In this document: positions 1-10,062 of the stretch, piece after piece
How the letters are laid out: each line of letters starts with the position of its first letter
Numbering within the stretch: the first letter of the stretch is position 1
DNA from: Cupriavidus taiwanensis
GTDB lineage: Bacteria > Pseudomonadota > Gammaproteobacteria > Burkholderiales > Burkholderiaceae
DNA length: 64,000 nucleotides
Assembly: GCF_900250115.1 (NCBI RefSeq)
Contig: NZ_LT984804.1
Location: 186,001 to 250,000, forward strand
Direction: 5' to 3'
Position numbers and translations under genes: made by a program
Notes under the pieces: generated by a model
What the model saw: the letters and a program-made list of their open reading frames with translations, nothing else
The model's database searches: none
What the model was told of the DNA's origin: nothing

Positions 1-625
1 GGATATCGGCGACGATGGCCTTGAGCGCCGCCACGTCGGTCACGGTGCGCCCGGTGCGCGCGCGCAGGTCGGTGGCGCGCAGCACGCTGTCGAGCTCCGG
101 CTCGCTCAGCCCGGCCAGCAGCACCCGTCCCATCGACGAGCAATACGCCGGCAGGCGGCTGCCGATCGACAGGTTGATGGTCATGATCTTGCGCGCCGGG
201 ACGCGCAGCACGTAGACGATCTCGGTGCCGTCGAGCACAGAGATCGAGCAGCTTTCATGGACCTGCTGCGACAGCGTCTCCATGATCGGCTCGGCCAGGT
301 TCCAGAACGGCATCGAGGTCAGGTAGGCGAAGCCCAGGTCCAGGATCTTGGGCGTGAGCCGGAACAGGCGCCCGTCGGCCTGCACATAGCCCAGCCCCAC
401 CAGCGTCAGCAGGATGCGGCGCGCGCCGGCGCGCGTCAGGCCGCTGGCCTGGGCGATTTCGGTCAGGGTCTGGGCCGGGTGCTGCGCGTTGAAGGCGCGG
501 ATCACCGACAGTCCGCGTGCAAAGGACTGCACATAGCTGTCGCTCGGCTTTTCGGGCGTGGCGGCGCTGTCGGCGGTCGGCGATGCTGGCGGCGGGGTCT
601 GGCGGGAATCGGTGGAACTGGCCAT
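1..625 (-). CDS. IclR-family regulator, PcaR/PobR-like (C-terminus outside window)
   Basis: The ATG is read leftward from 625 and the gene runs off the window edge after 208 codons. After a proline/serine-rich leader of about 25 residues comes an IclR winged helix (SFARGLSVIRAF near residue 35, then SGLTRAGARRILLTL in the recognition region). The effector domain begins with SISVLDGTEIVYVLRVPARK and SSMGRVLLAG. These patterns resemble the PcaR/PobR/CatR group that controls aromatic-acid catabolism. A pcaIJF operon lies 19 kb away in this window, so a link to beta-ketoadipate control is plausible but inferred. The MFS gene lies upstream on the same strand, 127 bp away. Confidence 0.85.
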   Translation of the reverse strand, partial: MASSTDSRQTPPPASPTADSAATPEKPSDSYVQSFARGLSVIRAFNAQHPAQTLTEIAQASGLTRAGARRILLTLVGLGYVQADGRLFRLTPKILDLGFAYLTSMPFWNLAEPIMETLSQQVHESCSISVLDGTEIVYVLRVPARKIMTINLSIGSRLPAYCSSMGRVLLAGLSEPELDSVLRATDLRARTGRTVTDVAALKAIVADI

Positions 626-752
626 CTGCGTAGCCCGGCGCGGTTGGCCGGATTGGCACGGAAAGGCCGAAAGGGTAGAGCAAATGCCGGCATTGCGCCA
701 GTACCGGGCCCGCCCAGGCCCGCACAGGGCCGCGGCGGCCGTAACCCCGGCC

Positions 753-2375
753 TCAGCGGAAGCTGCGCTGCACCAGCACGAACACTGCCCCGGCCACGCA
801 CAGCGCGGCAAAGCCATGCAGCAGGTCCATGCCGGCCAGCAGCGTCGCCTGCCGGTCGACTTCCTGAGAGAGTTTGGCCAGTCCGGCCGCGGACAGTGCG
901 TCGGGCATCTGCAGCACCGGGTTGAAGCGGGTGATGTGCTCGACCAGGTGAGTGCGGTGCTGCGCCAGGCCGTCCTGCATGAAGACGCTGGCGAGCCCGG
1001 TGCCCATTGCCGAGGCGATTTGCTTGCATACATTCTTGAACTGGTAGGCGTGCGAGAAGTCCTCGACCGGCACATCCAGGTAGGTCATCGACGCCACCTG
1101 CACCATCAGCAGCACCGGGGTCAGCCCCTCGAGCAGCACCACCGGCACCAGCGCGTAGTCCGGCGCACCCGGCATTAGCTGGTGCGACAGCAGCATCGCC
1201 GCGCACGCGTAGACGACAAAGCCGATCGCGATCACGCGCCGCTTGCGGAACACCAGCGCCATGCCCAGCGTGATCACGATGGCGCCGATGGCGGAGACCG
1301 TGCCGCTGGTCGACAGCAGCATGCAGGTGGTGCGGAAGGTCAGCCCGAGCCCGGTCTGCGTCAGCGTCGGCAGCAGGAATGACCACGCCGACGACAGCAG
1401 GTAGTAAAGCGTGTAGAAGCCAAGGCCATACAGGTACTGGCGCCCGGCCAGGCGCGAGAAGTCGATCCACGGGTCCGGATGCCGGGACAGCCGCCAGCCG
1501 CTGAAGGCAAACAGCGCCACGCCGCAGAGAGCGGCCAGCGGCATCTCCAGCGAGCTGAAAAAGCGCGTGTAGCGCATTTCCTGCAGCGTATGCAGGAACA
1601 CCAGCGCGCCCAGCGCGGCGGCGATGGCGGCGGGCCAGTCCAGCGTCGACACCGGCGGGTGCGGATCGCGCGGCGCGCGCGCGGGGTAGGTCAGCGCCAC
1701 CGACAGCAGCACCGGCAGCGCAATGCCGGCCTGGAACAGGAACACCGCCCGCCAGCCGATATCGTCCAGAAAGATGCTGGTCAGCCAGGGCGTGATCGCC
1801 AGCATCGAGAACGAGCCGCCGCCGAAGCGCAGCATCAGCGGGGCGCGCTCGGCCGGCGTCGACACCAGCTGCACCAGGATGCGCGAGGCCGCGAACAAGC
1901 CGCCCGCGCCCAGCCCCTGCACCGCCTTGCCGGTGATCAGCCCGGCCGGGCTGGCAAACTCCGCGCAAATCAGGGAGCCGGCGATGAACACCAGCAGCGA
2001 CACCATGGTGAAGCGCTTGTACGTGATGCGGCGCGCGAGCTGGTCCAGCACCATGTTCATCAGCACCGCGGTGGCGGCGTAGGCGGAGATCGCGTACAGG
2101 TAGTCTTCCGGCGCGGCACCGACGCCGCCCTGGATATGCTGGCTGGCCACGCCCATCATCAGCGTGGACGAGAAGTCGATGCCCGTGACCAGACCCAGCG
2201 TCAGGCCGAACAATGAAAGACGCCAGTGACCCATCTCGGGGTGACTGGCGATCTGCATGCGCGGGCGCTGGGAGATAGTGGCGGCGTGGGCGGAGGGGGC
2301 GGAGGGGGCGGCGGGGATGGCTGGAAGGGCGGGAGCCAGCGCGTCCGCTCCAGCCCGGACAGGCGTTTGTTGCAT
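753..2375 (-). CDS. MFS transporter, probable multidrug-efflux (DHA2-like) type
   Basis: This 540-residue polytopic membrane protein has a proline/alanine-rich cytoplasmic N-terminus of about 45 residues followed by roughly 14 hydrophobic segments. Recognisable MFS features include MNMVLDQLARRITYKRF (loop 2-3, motif A-like) and the segments around GKAVQGLGAGGLFAASRILVQ. Length and topology fit the DHA2 drug:H+ antiporter group, but the substrate cannot be told. It is divergent from a LysR gene with only about 60 bp between the starts, the usual arrangement of a regulator and its target. The PcaR-like gene lies downstream on the same strand. Confidence 0.8.
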   Translation of the reverse strand: MQQTPVRAGADALAPALPAIPAAPSAPSAHAATISQRPRMQIASHPEMGHWRLSLFGLTLGLVTGIDFSSTLMMGVASQHIQGGVGAAPEDYLYAISAYAATAVLMNMVLDQLARRITYKRFTMVSLLVFIAGSLICAEFASPAGLITGKAVQGLGAGGLFAASRILVQLVSTPAERAPLMLRFGGGSFSMLAITPWLTSIFLDDIGWRAVFLFQAGIALPVLLSVALTYPARAPRDPHPPVSTLDWPAAIAAALGALVFLHTLQEMRYTRFFSSLEMPLAALCGVALFAFSGWRLSRHPDPWIDFSRLAGRQYLYGLGFYTLYYLLSSAWSFLLPTLTQTGLGLTFRTTCMLLSTSGTVSAIGAIVITLGMALVFRKRRVIAIGFVVYACAAMLLSHQLMPGAPDYALVPVVLLEGLTPVLLMVQVASMTYLDVPVEDFSHAYQFKNVCKQIASAMGTGLASVFMQDGLAQHRTHLVEHITRFNPVLQMPDALSAAGLAKLSQEVDRQATLLAGMDLLHGFAALCVAGAVFVLVQRSFR

Positions 2376-2436
2376 CGCTCAAGCATAATGTAGGCCCGCT
2401 GTCGAGAACTACAGGTTGTCAGGGAAACATTGTCCG

Positions 2437-3423
2437 GTGAACGAAACAATCCAATGGAATGACTGGGAGGCGTTCTGCTGTGTGGTCGAGCAGGGCACGT
2501 TCACGGCCGCGGCGGAGCAGCTCGACTGTCCCAAGTCGCGCGTCTCGGCCGCCGTCGCGCGGCTGGAAACCGCCATCGGCGCCAAGCTGCTGGAACGCAC
2601 CACGCGCCGCATGCGCCTCACCGATGCAGGCAAGGCGGTCTATCGCGATGTCGCGCCGCTGTTCGCGCGGCTGCGCGAGATCCGCCAGGAAACGCTGGCA
2701 CGCGAAGAGCGCGTGCAAGGCGTGCTGCGCATCGCCACGCCCTATGAATTCGGCGCGCAGCAGCTCGGCGGCGTGATCTGCCGCACGCTGGCGGCGCACC
2801 CCGCGCTGGATGTGGCGGTGGAAATCACGCAGGGCCTGGTCGATCCGATCCGCGATGGCTTTGACGTCGCCTTTGTCATCGTCGACGCCGACCTGCCTGA
2901 CTCAGGCACGGTGGCGCGCCGCATCTACCACGTCGAACGCGGCCTGTTCGCCGCGCCGGCGCTGGCGGCCAGCCTGCCGGCGCAACTGCGCCCGGAAGAC
3001 CTGGCCAATATGCCGACGCTGACCACGCCCGGCGACACCGTGTGGGAATTCACCCGCGACGACCAGACCGTATCGGTGCCGATCCGCCCGCGCATGCAGA
3101 CCCACAACGCCGAGTTGCGCCTGCAGGGCGCGCTGGCGGGGCTGGGCATCGCGCGGCTGTCGGTGATCTATTGCGAGGCCGAGATCGCGCAAGGGCGGCT
3201 GGTGCGCGTGCTGCCCGACTATCCGCTGCCGCCGCTGCGCGTGTTCGCGCTGCTGCCGGACCGGCGCCTGCAGCCGCGCAAGGTGCGCGCCTTCATGGAA
3301 GCGATCGAATCGATGATGGTGTCGGAGCTGCCGCCGGAAGGGGATGCCGAGGCGGCACGGGACCCTGGGCTCGATGCCGCCGCGGACGCGCCGGCACCGG
3401 GAGAGGCCCGCACGGCGGGTTGA
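2437..3423 (+). CDS. LysR-family transcriptional regulator
   Basis: The protein has 328 residues. I chose the GTG at 2437 (MNETIQWNDWEAF) because an AGGGA sequence lies upstream; a TTG at 2416 would add seven residues. The N-terminal helix-turn-helix is clear (TFTAAAEQLDCPKSRVSAAV, then LLERTTRRMRLTDAGKAVY). An effector-binding domain follows, of the subtype common in regulators placed next to efflux or oxidoreductase genes. The C-terminal 30 residues are acidic, alanine/proline-rich and probably disordered. It is divergent from the MFS gene and probably regulates it. Confidence 0.85.
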   Translation: MNETIQWNDWEAFCCVVEQGTFTAAAEQLDCPKSRVSAAVARLETAIGAKLLERTTRRMRLTDAGKAVYRDVAPLFARLREIRQETLAREERVQGVLRIATPYEFGAQQLGGVICRTLAAHPALDVAVEITQGLVDPIRDGFDVAFVIVDADLPDSGTVARRIYHVERGLFAAPALAASLPAQLRPEDLANMPTLTTPGDTVWEFTRDDQTVSVPIRPRMQTHNAELRLQGALAGLGIARLSVIYCEAEIAQGRLVRVLPDYPLPPLRVFALLPDRRLQPRKVRAFMEAIESMMVSELPPEGDAEAARDPGLDAAADAPAPGEARTAG

Positions 3424-3469
3424 GGGCGCCGCCGGAGAAGATGCTGCGACCGTGGCGCGCCGGGATCCC

Positions 3470-4030
3470 TCAATGCAGGCCGATGATGCCGGCGCCCAGC
3501 CGGGCGAGGACCATCAGCAGGATCTGCGCAACCACGAACAGCACCAGCGGCGAGACATCGAAGCCGCCCAGGCGCGGCACCACGCGCTGGATCGGGCGCA
3601 GCACCGGCGCGGTCAGGTGGTCGATGGCCGGGGTGATCGGCGAATGCGGGTTGACCCACGACAGGATCGCCATCAGCAGCGTGACCCACATCACCAGGCT
3701 GATCGACCACTTCAGCACATAGAGCACGGCGGTCAGCAGCATGGCGGGCACGAAGCCGGGCAGGTCGATGCCGCTGATCAGCGCGACCAGCGCCAGGAAT
3801 ACCACCGCGGTCAGCCACGCGGCCAGGATCGTGGCCCAGTCGATGCCGCCCACGCCCGGGATAATCCGGCGCAGCGGCCGCACCAGCCAGTCGGTGATCT
3901 GGAACACGCCCTGCGAGACCGGGTTGCGCGTGGGCAGCCGCGTCAGCTGCATCCAGACGCGCAGCAGCAGCGCCATGCCGAACAGGGTAAAGACGGTATC
4001 CAGCAGGAAGAGGGCGATTTCCGAGAACAT
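3470..4030 (-). CDS. YggT family membrane protein
   Basis: The 186-residue integral membrane protein is read from the ATG at 4030 (MFSEIALFLLDTVFTLFG). It has two YGGT repeats, each with a hydrophobic hairpin followed by a conserved PIRRVVP-like stretch (LRRIIPGVGGIDW and LRPIQRVVPRLGGFD). YggT proteins are widespread. They have been linked to osmotic/K+ homeostasis and, in other bacteria, to membrane-associated division or secretion complexes, but no reaction is established. The divergent neighbour is a MarR-type regulator 187 bp away. Confidence 0.85.
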   Translation of the reverse strand: MFSEIALFLLDTVFTLFGMALLLRVWMQLTRLPTRNPVSQGVFQITDWLVRPLRRIIPGVGGIDWATILAAWLTAVVFLALVALISGIDLPGFVPAMLLTAVLYVLKWSISLVMWVTLLMAILSWVNPHSPITPAIDHLTAPVLRPIQRVVPRLGGFDVSPLVLFVVAQILLMVLARLGAGIIGLH

Positions 4031-4147
4031 CGGTGCGTTTTCCGGTGACGGGTGAAGGTGTCTGCAACCGCACAGATTCTGCCATAGCCGGGCGCGCGCA
4101 CGGGGCAAACCGGGATCGGCTGCCGGTGCGCCGTGCGGCCCCTATAA

Positions 4148-5566
<1,419 letters not shown>

Positions 5567-5571
5567 GCGCG

Positions 5572-5893
5572 TCAGTCGGTGCCCAACAGCTGCGCGTAAT
5601 CCTCGCGCAGCTGGCGCTTGAGCAGCTTGCCGGCGGTATTGCGCGGCAGGTCCGCGACGAACACGATGCGCTTGGGCACCTTGAACGGCGCCAGTGCCTG
5701 GCGCGCATGCGCGATCAGCTCTTCCTCGGTGGCGCCCTCATGGCCGCGCTTGCGCAACGCGCAGGGGTCAGCCGCCGGTGAAGGCTTCGGCGGTCTGTTC
5801 GGGCTTGTCCCAGGATTGCGTCAGCAGTTGCGGCGAGCGATGCACGATCTCTCCCAGTTCGCCAGGCGCCACGTCCTGCATGGTCTCGTCCAA
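5572..5893 (-). pseudogene. Acyl-CoA synthetase (AMP-binding) remnant, internally deleted and frameshifted
   Basis: Two separate pieces of a long/medium-chain acyl-CoA synthetase can be read on the minus strand. From 5890 to about 5770 the frame gives DETMQDVAPGELGEIVHRS to DKPEQTAEAFTGG, the core just before the usual WFHSGD motif. It then hits a stop. In another frame, about 5770 to 5572, comes the C-terminal tail, TEEELIAHARQALAPFKVPK and NTAGKLLKRQLRE, which contains the catalytic lysine. Roughly 70-80 residues between the pieces are missing, and everything upstream is replaced by the TnpB element. The original start may survive at 7174 beyond the element (ATG with a GGAG 6 bp upstream, minus strand), only about 110 bp after the dienelactone hydrolase stop. 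Confidence 0.85.
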
Positions 5894-5909
5894 GGGTAAG
5901 ATGGGGCTC

Positions 5910-7124
5910 ATGCACCGACTTCAAGCCTTCAAATACGCATTGATGCCGACCGGCGAACAGCAGCGCAACATGCGCCGCTTCGCCGGGTCGTGCCGGTTCG
6001 TGTTCAACAAGGCGCTGGCGTTGCAGAAGGAGCGCTACGAGCAAGGCGAGATGAAGCTCGGCTATGCCGGGCTGTGCAAGCTGCTCACCGCGTGGCGCAA
6101 CGGTACAGAGATGCCGTGGCTGAAGGATGCGCCGACGCACCCGCTGCAACAGGCACTCAAGGACCTGGATCGCGCCTATGCCAACTTCTTCGCCAAACGG
6201 GCCGACTTCCCGCGTTTCAAGAAGAAGGGCCAGCAGGACAGCTTCCGCTATCCGGACCCGAAGCAGATCAAGCTCGATCAGGACAACAGTCGCATCTTCC
6301 TGCCGAAGCTCGGCTGGCTGCGCTACCGCAACAGCCGGGAGGTGCTGGGCACCCTGAGAAACGTCACCATCAGCCAGTCCTGCGGCAAGTGGTCCGTGTC
6401 AATTCAGACTGAACGCGAGGTCGAACAGCCGCTACCGAATGGCGGCGCTATCGGCATTGATATGGGCGTAGCACGGTTTGCCACGCTCTCGGACGGGACG
6501 TTCTATACCCCGCTCAACAGCTTCAAGCTACATGAAACAGCCCTGCGCAAGGCGCACCAGGCGATGAGCCACAAGGTTAAGTTCAGCAACAACTGGAAGA
6601 AGGCGAAAGCCCGCATCCAGCGTATTCATTCCCGCATTGGCAACGCTCGCCGCGACTACCTGCACAAGTGCTAAACCACGATCAGCCAAAACAACGCGAT
6701 GGTGTGTATCGAGGACCTGCAGGTGCGGAACATGTCCAAGTCTGCCAAGCGCAGCGCCGAACAACCGGGAAAGCAGGTTCGGGCCAAGTCTGGCCTGAAC
6801 AAGTCCATCCTCGATCAAGGCTGGTTCGAGTTCCGCCGCCAACTGGACTACAAGCTGGCGTGGAGCGGCGGCTGGCTCATCGCTGTGCCACCGCAGAACA
6901 CGAGCCGCACCTGTCCGAGCTGCGGCCATGTGTCGAAATATAACCGGCAGATGCAAGCCGGGTTCGAGTGCGTGGGGTGTGGCTTCGAGGAAAACGCCGA
7001 TGTGGTTGGCGCAATCAATGTTCTACGGGCGGGACAAGCCCGGTTCGCCTGTGAAGTGAGCGGTGCAGGAATGCCGCCAGCAGCAGGAACCCGCCGAAGC
7101 GACTCAATCCGGCTCGATGCTTGA
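5910..7124 (+). pseudogene. tnpB: tnpB: RNA-guided RuvC nuclease, split by one in-frame TAA
   Basis: The gene reads as 405 codons from the ATG at 5910 (an in-frame ATG also exists at 5901) with one internal stop, TAA at 6672-6674. The frame continues unshifted after it (TTISQNNAMVCIEDLQ). Relatives often have a serine or similar residue here, so a TCA-to-TAA change is the simplest explanation. The family landmarks are all present: N-terminal OrfB helix-turn-helix (FAGSCRFVFNKALALQ), RuvC-I Asp in GIDMGVARFATLSDG, RuvC-II Glu in VCIEDLQV, a zinc ribbon CPSCGH...CVGCGF, and RuvC-III Asp in NADVVGAINVL. The stop separates RuvC-I from RuvC-II, so neither half alone should cut DNA. Restart at the ATG at 6699 could make the C-terminal half. 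Confidence 0.85.
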
Positions 7125-7169
7125 TTGAGCACCGTAGGAATCCGCCGCCTTTAGGCGGGAGGATGTCAA
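7030..7169 (+). ncRNA. Candidate omega RNA (reRNA) scaffold of the TnpB element
   Basis: TnpB proteins use an RNA that overlaps the 3' end of tnpB and the element right end; its guide is the sequence immediately beyond that end. This region holds the end of tnpB plus two stem-loops (7103-7129 and about 7145-7158) and stops at gatgtcaa. By analogy the guide would begin near 7170 and read tgcatggtgatctcc. Expression and exact ends cannot be seen from sequence. Confidence 0.4.
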
Positions 7170-7284
7170 TGCATGGTGATCTCCATTGTTATGGTTGGGG
7201 TCCAGCAAGTCTTGAAGCCGAGCGCCGAGGATAAGGTGTGCCGGCTCGCCATGGCAAGCCGGCGGTCCTTGGGGCGGGGGCGGA

Positions 7285-7995
7285 CTACAGCGAGCCCGAC
7301 AGGAACACCAGTGCGCGCCCGTGCGCCAGCGCGGCGCTGGACTGGTGGTAGGAGCCGCGCGCCCAGCAGTTGAAACCGTGGTCGGCCTGCGGGTAGACGT
7401 AGATCTCGGTGGCGGGTTTGCCGGCCATCGCGTCGCGCACGGCTTGCACGGCGTCGGGTGGGATATGCGCGTCGAGCGCGCCGTAGTGGAACTGCACCGG
7501 CACGCGGATGTTGGCGGCTTCGTGCAGCTGATTCTGGATGCCGCCGCCGTAGAAGGGCACGGCCGCATCCACCAGTCCGCGCGCCGCGCTCAGGTACGAC
7601 AGCAACCCGCCGAAGCAGTAGCCCACCGCGGCCACCTTGCCGGCGCCGGTATGCTGGCGCAGCACCTGCACCGTGGCCGCGATATCGTCCACTGTGGCCT
7701 CCACGTCCACGGCCTTGCGCAAGGCCATGGCGCGCGCCATGTCGTCGCCCTCGTAGCCCAGCTGCACGCGCGGGGCCTGGCGCCAGAACACGTCCGGCGC
7801 CAGCACGGCATAGCCGTCGGCGGCGTACTGGTCGGCCACCGCGCGGATGTGCTCGTTCACGCCGAAGATTTCCTGCAGCAGCACGATGCCCGGCGCGCCG
7901 GGCTGCACGCCCGCCGGCGGCAGGCTCAGATAGGCATCGAAGCTGCCCGCGGCGGTGTCGACGCGGATCCATTGGCTGTCGGGAATGGCTGTCAT
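7285..7995 (-). CDS. Dienelactone hydrolase family protein
   Basis: The protein is 236 residues from the ATG at 7995 (MTAIPDSQWIRVDT), the usual dienelactone hydrolase length. The fold signature is complete: LLQEIFGVNEHIRAVAD at the N-terminus, nucleophile Cys127 in VGYCFGG, Asp175 in YGALDAHIPP and His206 in QADHGFN. These form the C-D-H triad of carboxymethylenebutenolidase. Such enzymes open dienelactones in chlorocatechol pathways, but many paralogues are general carboxylesterases. No chlorocatechol genes are nearby, so the substrate is uncertain. The gene downstream on this strand was probably the destroyed acyl-CoA synthetase. Confidence 0.85.
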   Translation of the reverse strand: MTAIPDSQWIRVDTAAGSFDAYLSLPPAGVQPGAPGIVLLQEIFGVNEHIRAVADQYAADGYAVLAPDVFWRQAPRVQLGYEGDDMARAMALRKAVDVEATVDDIAATVQVLRQHTGAGKVAAVGYCFGGLLSYLSAARGLVDAAVPFYGGGIQNQLHEAANIRVPVQFHYGALDAHIPPDAVQAVRDAMAGKPATEIYVYPQADHGFNCWARGSYHQSSAALAHGRALVFLSGSL

Positions 7996-8105
7996 GGCGA
8001 AGGGTTCTCCGGAAAAGGCCTGGCGGGCGGTTGCCGCCATCTCAGCCCGCCAGTGTGCCATCGCGCGCCGCATCGTGCAGGCGGGGCCGTGCGCCGGCCC
8101 GCGCT

Positions 8106-8822
8106 TCAGTACGCGCGCGATTGCCGGTAGCGCTTGTGCCAGTTGTCGGTATAGGCCTTGACCACCGCCGCGTCGCCGCGGATCAGCATGCCGTTCTCGG
8201 CGTTGCGCTCCTGCGCCGACTTGGTGAAGTTGAAGGAGCCGGTGAAGACCGCCTGGTCGTCGAACACCATCACCTTGTTATGGGCGATCGCGGGCTTGTT
8301 GTCGATCACCACCGGCACGCCGGCGTGCTTGAGGTAGGTGGCGCTGGTGTAGCGCTCGCTCTGCTGGCTCTTGTCCAGGATCACGCGCACGTCGACGCCG
8401 CGCCGGTGCGCCTGCGCCACGGCCTCGGCAATCGGCGCGCTGGTGAACGAGTAGGCCTGGATCAGCAGGCGCTGGCGCGTGCTGCGGATCGCATTGATCA
8501 GCAGCGCCTGGCAGCTCGCGCCATCGGGCACGAAGCACAGCGTGTAGCCGCTGCCATCGGCAAAGGGTTTGCTCGGCAGCGGCCTGGCGTCGGGCGGCTG
8601 GGCCGGTTGCGCGGGCTTGCCGGTGCGGGACGGGAAGTGATTGGCGATGGCCTCGTTGAAGGTCTCGCTGATGCTGTTGGCGATGGTCTCGGAGACCTCG
8701 TCGAAGCTCGAGGCTGACCGGGCGTGCGCCAGCAGCGCGAAGGGACTGAACGAAGTAAAGGCCGACAAGGCGGCGGCCAGGCCCAGGCCCAGCACGGCCC
8801 GGCGAAGGAAGCGATAAGTCAC
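8106..8822 (-). CDS. Secreted PLD-family nuclease (Nuc-like)
   Basis: The GTG at 8822 gives 238 residues starting VTYRFLRRAVLGLGLAAAL, a signal peptide; upstream in-frame sequence is arginine-rich and unlike a leader. After a linker containing repeated SISETF-type helices, the phospholipase D domain has one HKD motif at about residues 181-188 (HNKVMVFD), followed by GSFNFTKSAQERNAEN. A single HKD motif is typical of the Nuc/PLD-nuclease group, which works as a dimer with one motif per subunit. Members cut DNA or RNA nonspecifically, often in the periplasm. The dodecin gene is divergent. Confidence 0.85.
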   Translation of the reverse strand: MTYRFLRRAVLGLGLAAALSAFTSFSPFALLAHARSASSFDEVSETIANSISETFNEAIANHFPSRTGKPAQPAQPPDARPLPSKPFADGSGYTLCFVPDGASCQALLINAIRSTRQRLLIQAYSFTSAPIAEAVAQAHRRGVDVRVILDKSQQSERYTSATYLKHAGVPVVIDNKPAIAHNKVMVFDDQAVFTGSFNFTKSAQERNAENGMLIRGDAAVVKAYTDNWHKRYRQSRAY

Positions 8823-9040
8823 GGCGGATCTTGGCGTCGGTGAAGAACAGCGTGCGCGCGCCGCGCGCCGCACCTGTCCGGGGCGGGAACGCAGCGTAGC
8901 AGCCGGATACGCCACTGGCAAAGGGGGATTGTGTAACAGGATCTGTGGCGCGCGCGGCGTTGCGCCGCGGCCTTGGGGCAATCCGCGGCCGGCGCCTATG
9001 ATGGATGCAACCCCGCGGCCGCGGCCGCCAAGGAGAGGCA

Positions 9041-9247
9041 ATGACCAACCACACCTACAAGCTGGTCGAGATTGTCGGCTCTTCGCCCGACGGTTGCGAC
9101 CAGGCCATCCAGAGCGCCATCACCAAGGCTGGCGAGACCATCAAGAACATCGACTGGTTCGAAGTGGTGGAAACGCGCGGCCATATCCAGAATGGCAAGA
9201 TCGCGCACTACCAGGTCACCTTGAAGGTGGGATTCCGCGTGACCTGA
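9041..9247 (+). CDS. Dodecin (flavin-binding, 68 aa)
   Basis: The 68-residue protein (MTNHTYKLVEIVGSSPDG) starts at 9041, with AAGGAGA directly upstream. It matches dodecin over its whole length: YKLVEIVGSS strand, helix AIQSAITKAGETIKN, then the IDWFEVVETRGHI segment whose Trp stacks on the flavin, and YQVTLKVGFRV. Dodecins form hollow dodecamers that store and protect riboflavin, FMN or FAD. It ends 13 bp before the convergent Sel1 gene. Confidence 0.95.
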   Translation: MTNHTYKLVEIVGSSPDGCDQAIQSAITKAGETIKNIDWFEVVETRGHIQNGKIAHYQVTLKVGFRVT

Positions 9248-9260
9248 TCCCTGACTGCGA

Positions 9261-10046
9261 TCAGGCCGCGGCAGCCGCCAGCGGTATCGCCTGCGCGGCC
9301 TCGCTGGCGTGCGCGTACAGGCGCTGCAGCGCTGGCTGCGGCGCGTCGCGCAGGAACGCGAGCATCTTGTCGATAAAGGCCCCGGTGGCGGTCTGCGGCA
9401 CCAGCCGGATCCATTGCCGCGCTTCAGTCTCGCGCCCCGCCAGCGCCAGCATGCGCGCATAGTTGAACTGGCCGCGGAAGTCGCCGCCTGCGGCCGCCTG
9501 GCGGTAGTACGCGACCGCGCGCGCCGGGTCCTGCGCTACCTCCCAGCCATCTTCATGGAAGCCGCCGAGGATATTGAGCGACTTGGCATGGCCCAGCGCC
9601 GCCGCGCGCTGGTACCAGCCTAGCGCGGCGCGCCGGTCCGCGGCGAGGCCGCGGCCCATCACCAGCGCCGTGGCCAGGTTGTACATGCCCCAGTCCGACC
9701 CGCGCTCCGCCGCCAGCGTGTACCAGTGCGCGGCGGCGCGGTCGTCCGGCGCGGTGCCCCAGCCGTTCTCGTAGCATCGGCCGGCAAGGTTGGCCGCGCC
9801 CGCATGGCCGGCGTGCGCCGCGTGCTTGAACCACGCGAACGCCTGCACCGGGTCGCGCGCGACGCCATGGCCGGCCAGGAACCACTGGCCCAGCACCATC
9901 TGCGCGTCGAGGTGGCCCGCCACCGCGGCGCCGCCCAGCCACGGCAGCGCCAGCTGCGGCGGGCCAGCCAGCTTGTCGCGCAGTCCGGCGGGACCGAGCT
10001 GCTCCAGTTCGACCGGCGTGGCGACGCGAAAGGGCAGGGTATCCAT
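9261..10046 (-). CDS. Sel1-repeat protein next to a TonB receptor
   Basis: The protein is 261 residues from the ATG at 10046 (MDTLPFRVATPVELEQLG). It contains about five Sel1-like repeats, for example DPVQAFAWFKHAAHAGHAGA, DDRAAAHWYTLAAERGSDW and DRRAALGWYQRAAALGHAKS. Sel1 repeats are protein-protein interaction solenoids. Sel1 genes of this kind recur next to catecholate siderophore receptors of the Fiu/PiuA type, often with piuC, but no piuC is present here. A rho-independent terminator lies between it and the receptor, so full co-transcription is doubtful. It carries no signal peptide. Confidence 0.85.
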   Translation of the reverse strand: MDTLPFRVATPVELEQLGPAGLRDKLAGPPQLALPWLGGAAVAGHLDAQMVLGQWFLAGHGVARDPVQAFAWFKHAAHAGHAGAANLAGRCYENGWGTAPDDRAAAHWYTLAAERGSDWGMYNLATALVMGRGLAADRRAALGWYQRAAALGHAKSLNILGGFHEDGWEVAQDPARAVAYYRQAAAGGDFRGQFNYARMLALAGRETEARQWIRLVPQTATGAFIDKMLAFLRDAPQPALQRLYAHASEAAQAIPLAAAAA

Positions 10047-10062
10047 ACAAAGAGCTTCGGTT

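Larger units (their letters stand above)
5891..7170 (+). mobile_element. TnpB-only IS200/IS605-superfamily element (IS1341-like)
   Basis: The element consists of a single tnpB gene, with no TnpA (HUH Y1 transposase) gene on either side. The right end is typical of the superfamily: two hairpins after the gene (CTCAATC at 7103-7109 with GATTGAG at 7123-7129, and CCGCC-TTTA-GGCGG at about 7145-7158), ending in gaggatgtcaa near 7169. The left end is not sharply defined but lies between the acyl-CoA synthetase fragment (about 5890) and the tnpB start at 5901/5910. Insertion was accompanied by loss of most of the host gene. Confidence 0.8.
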
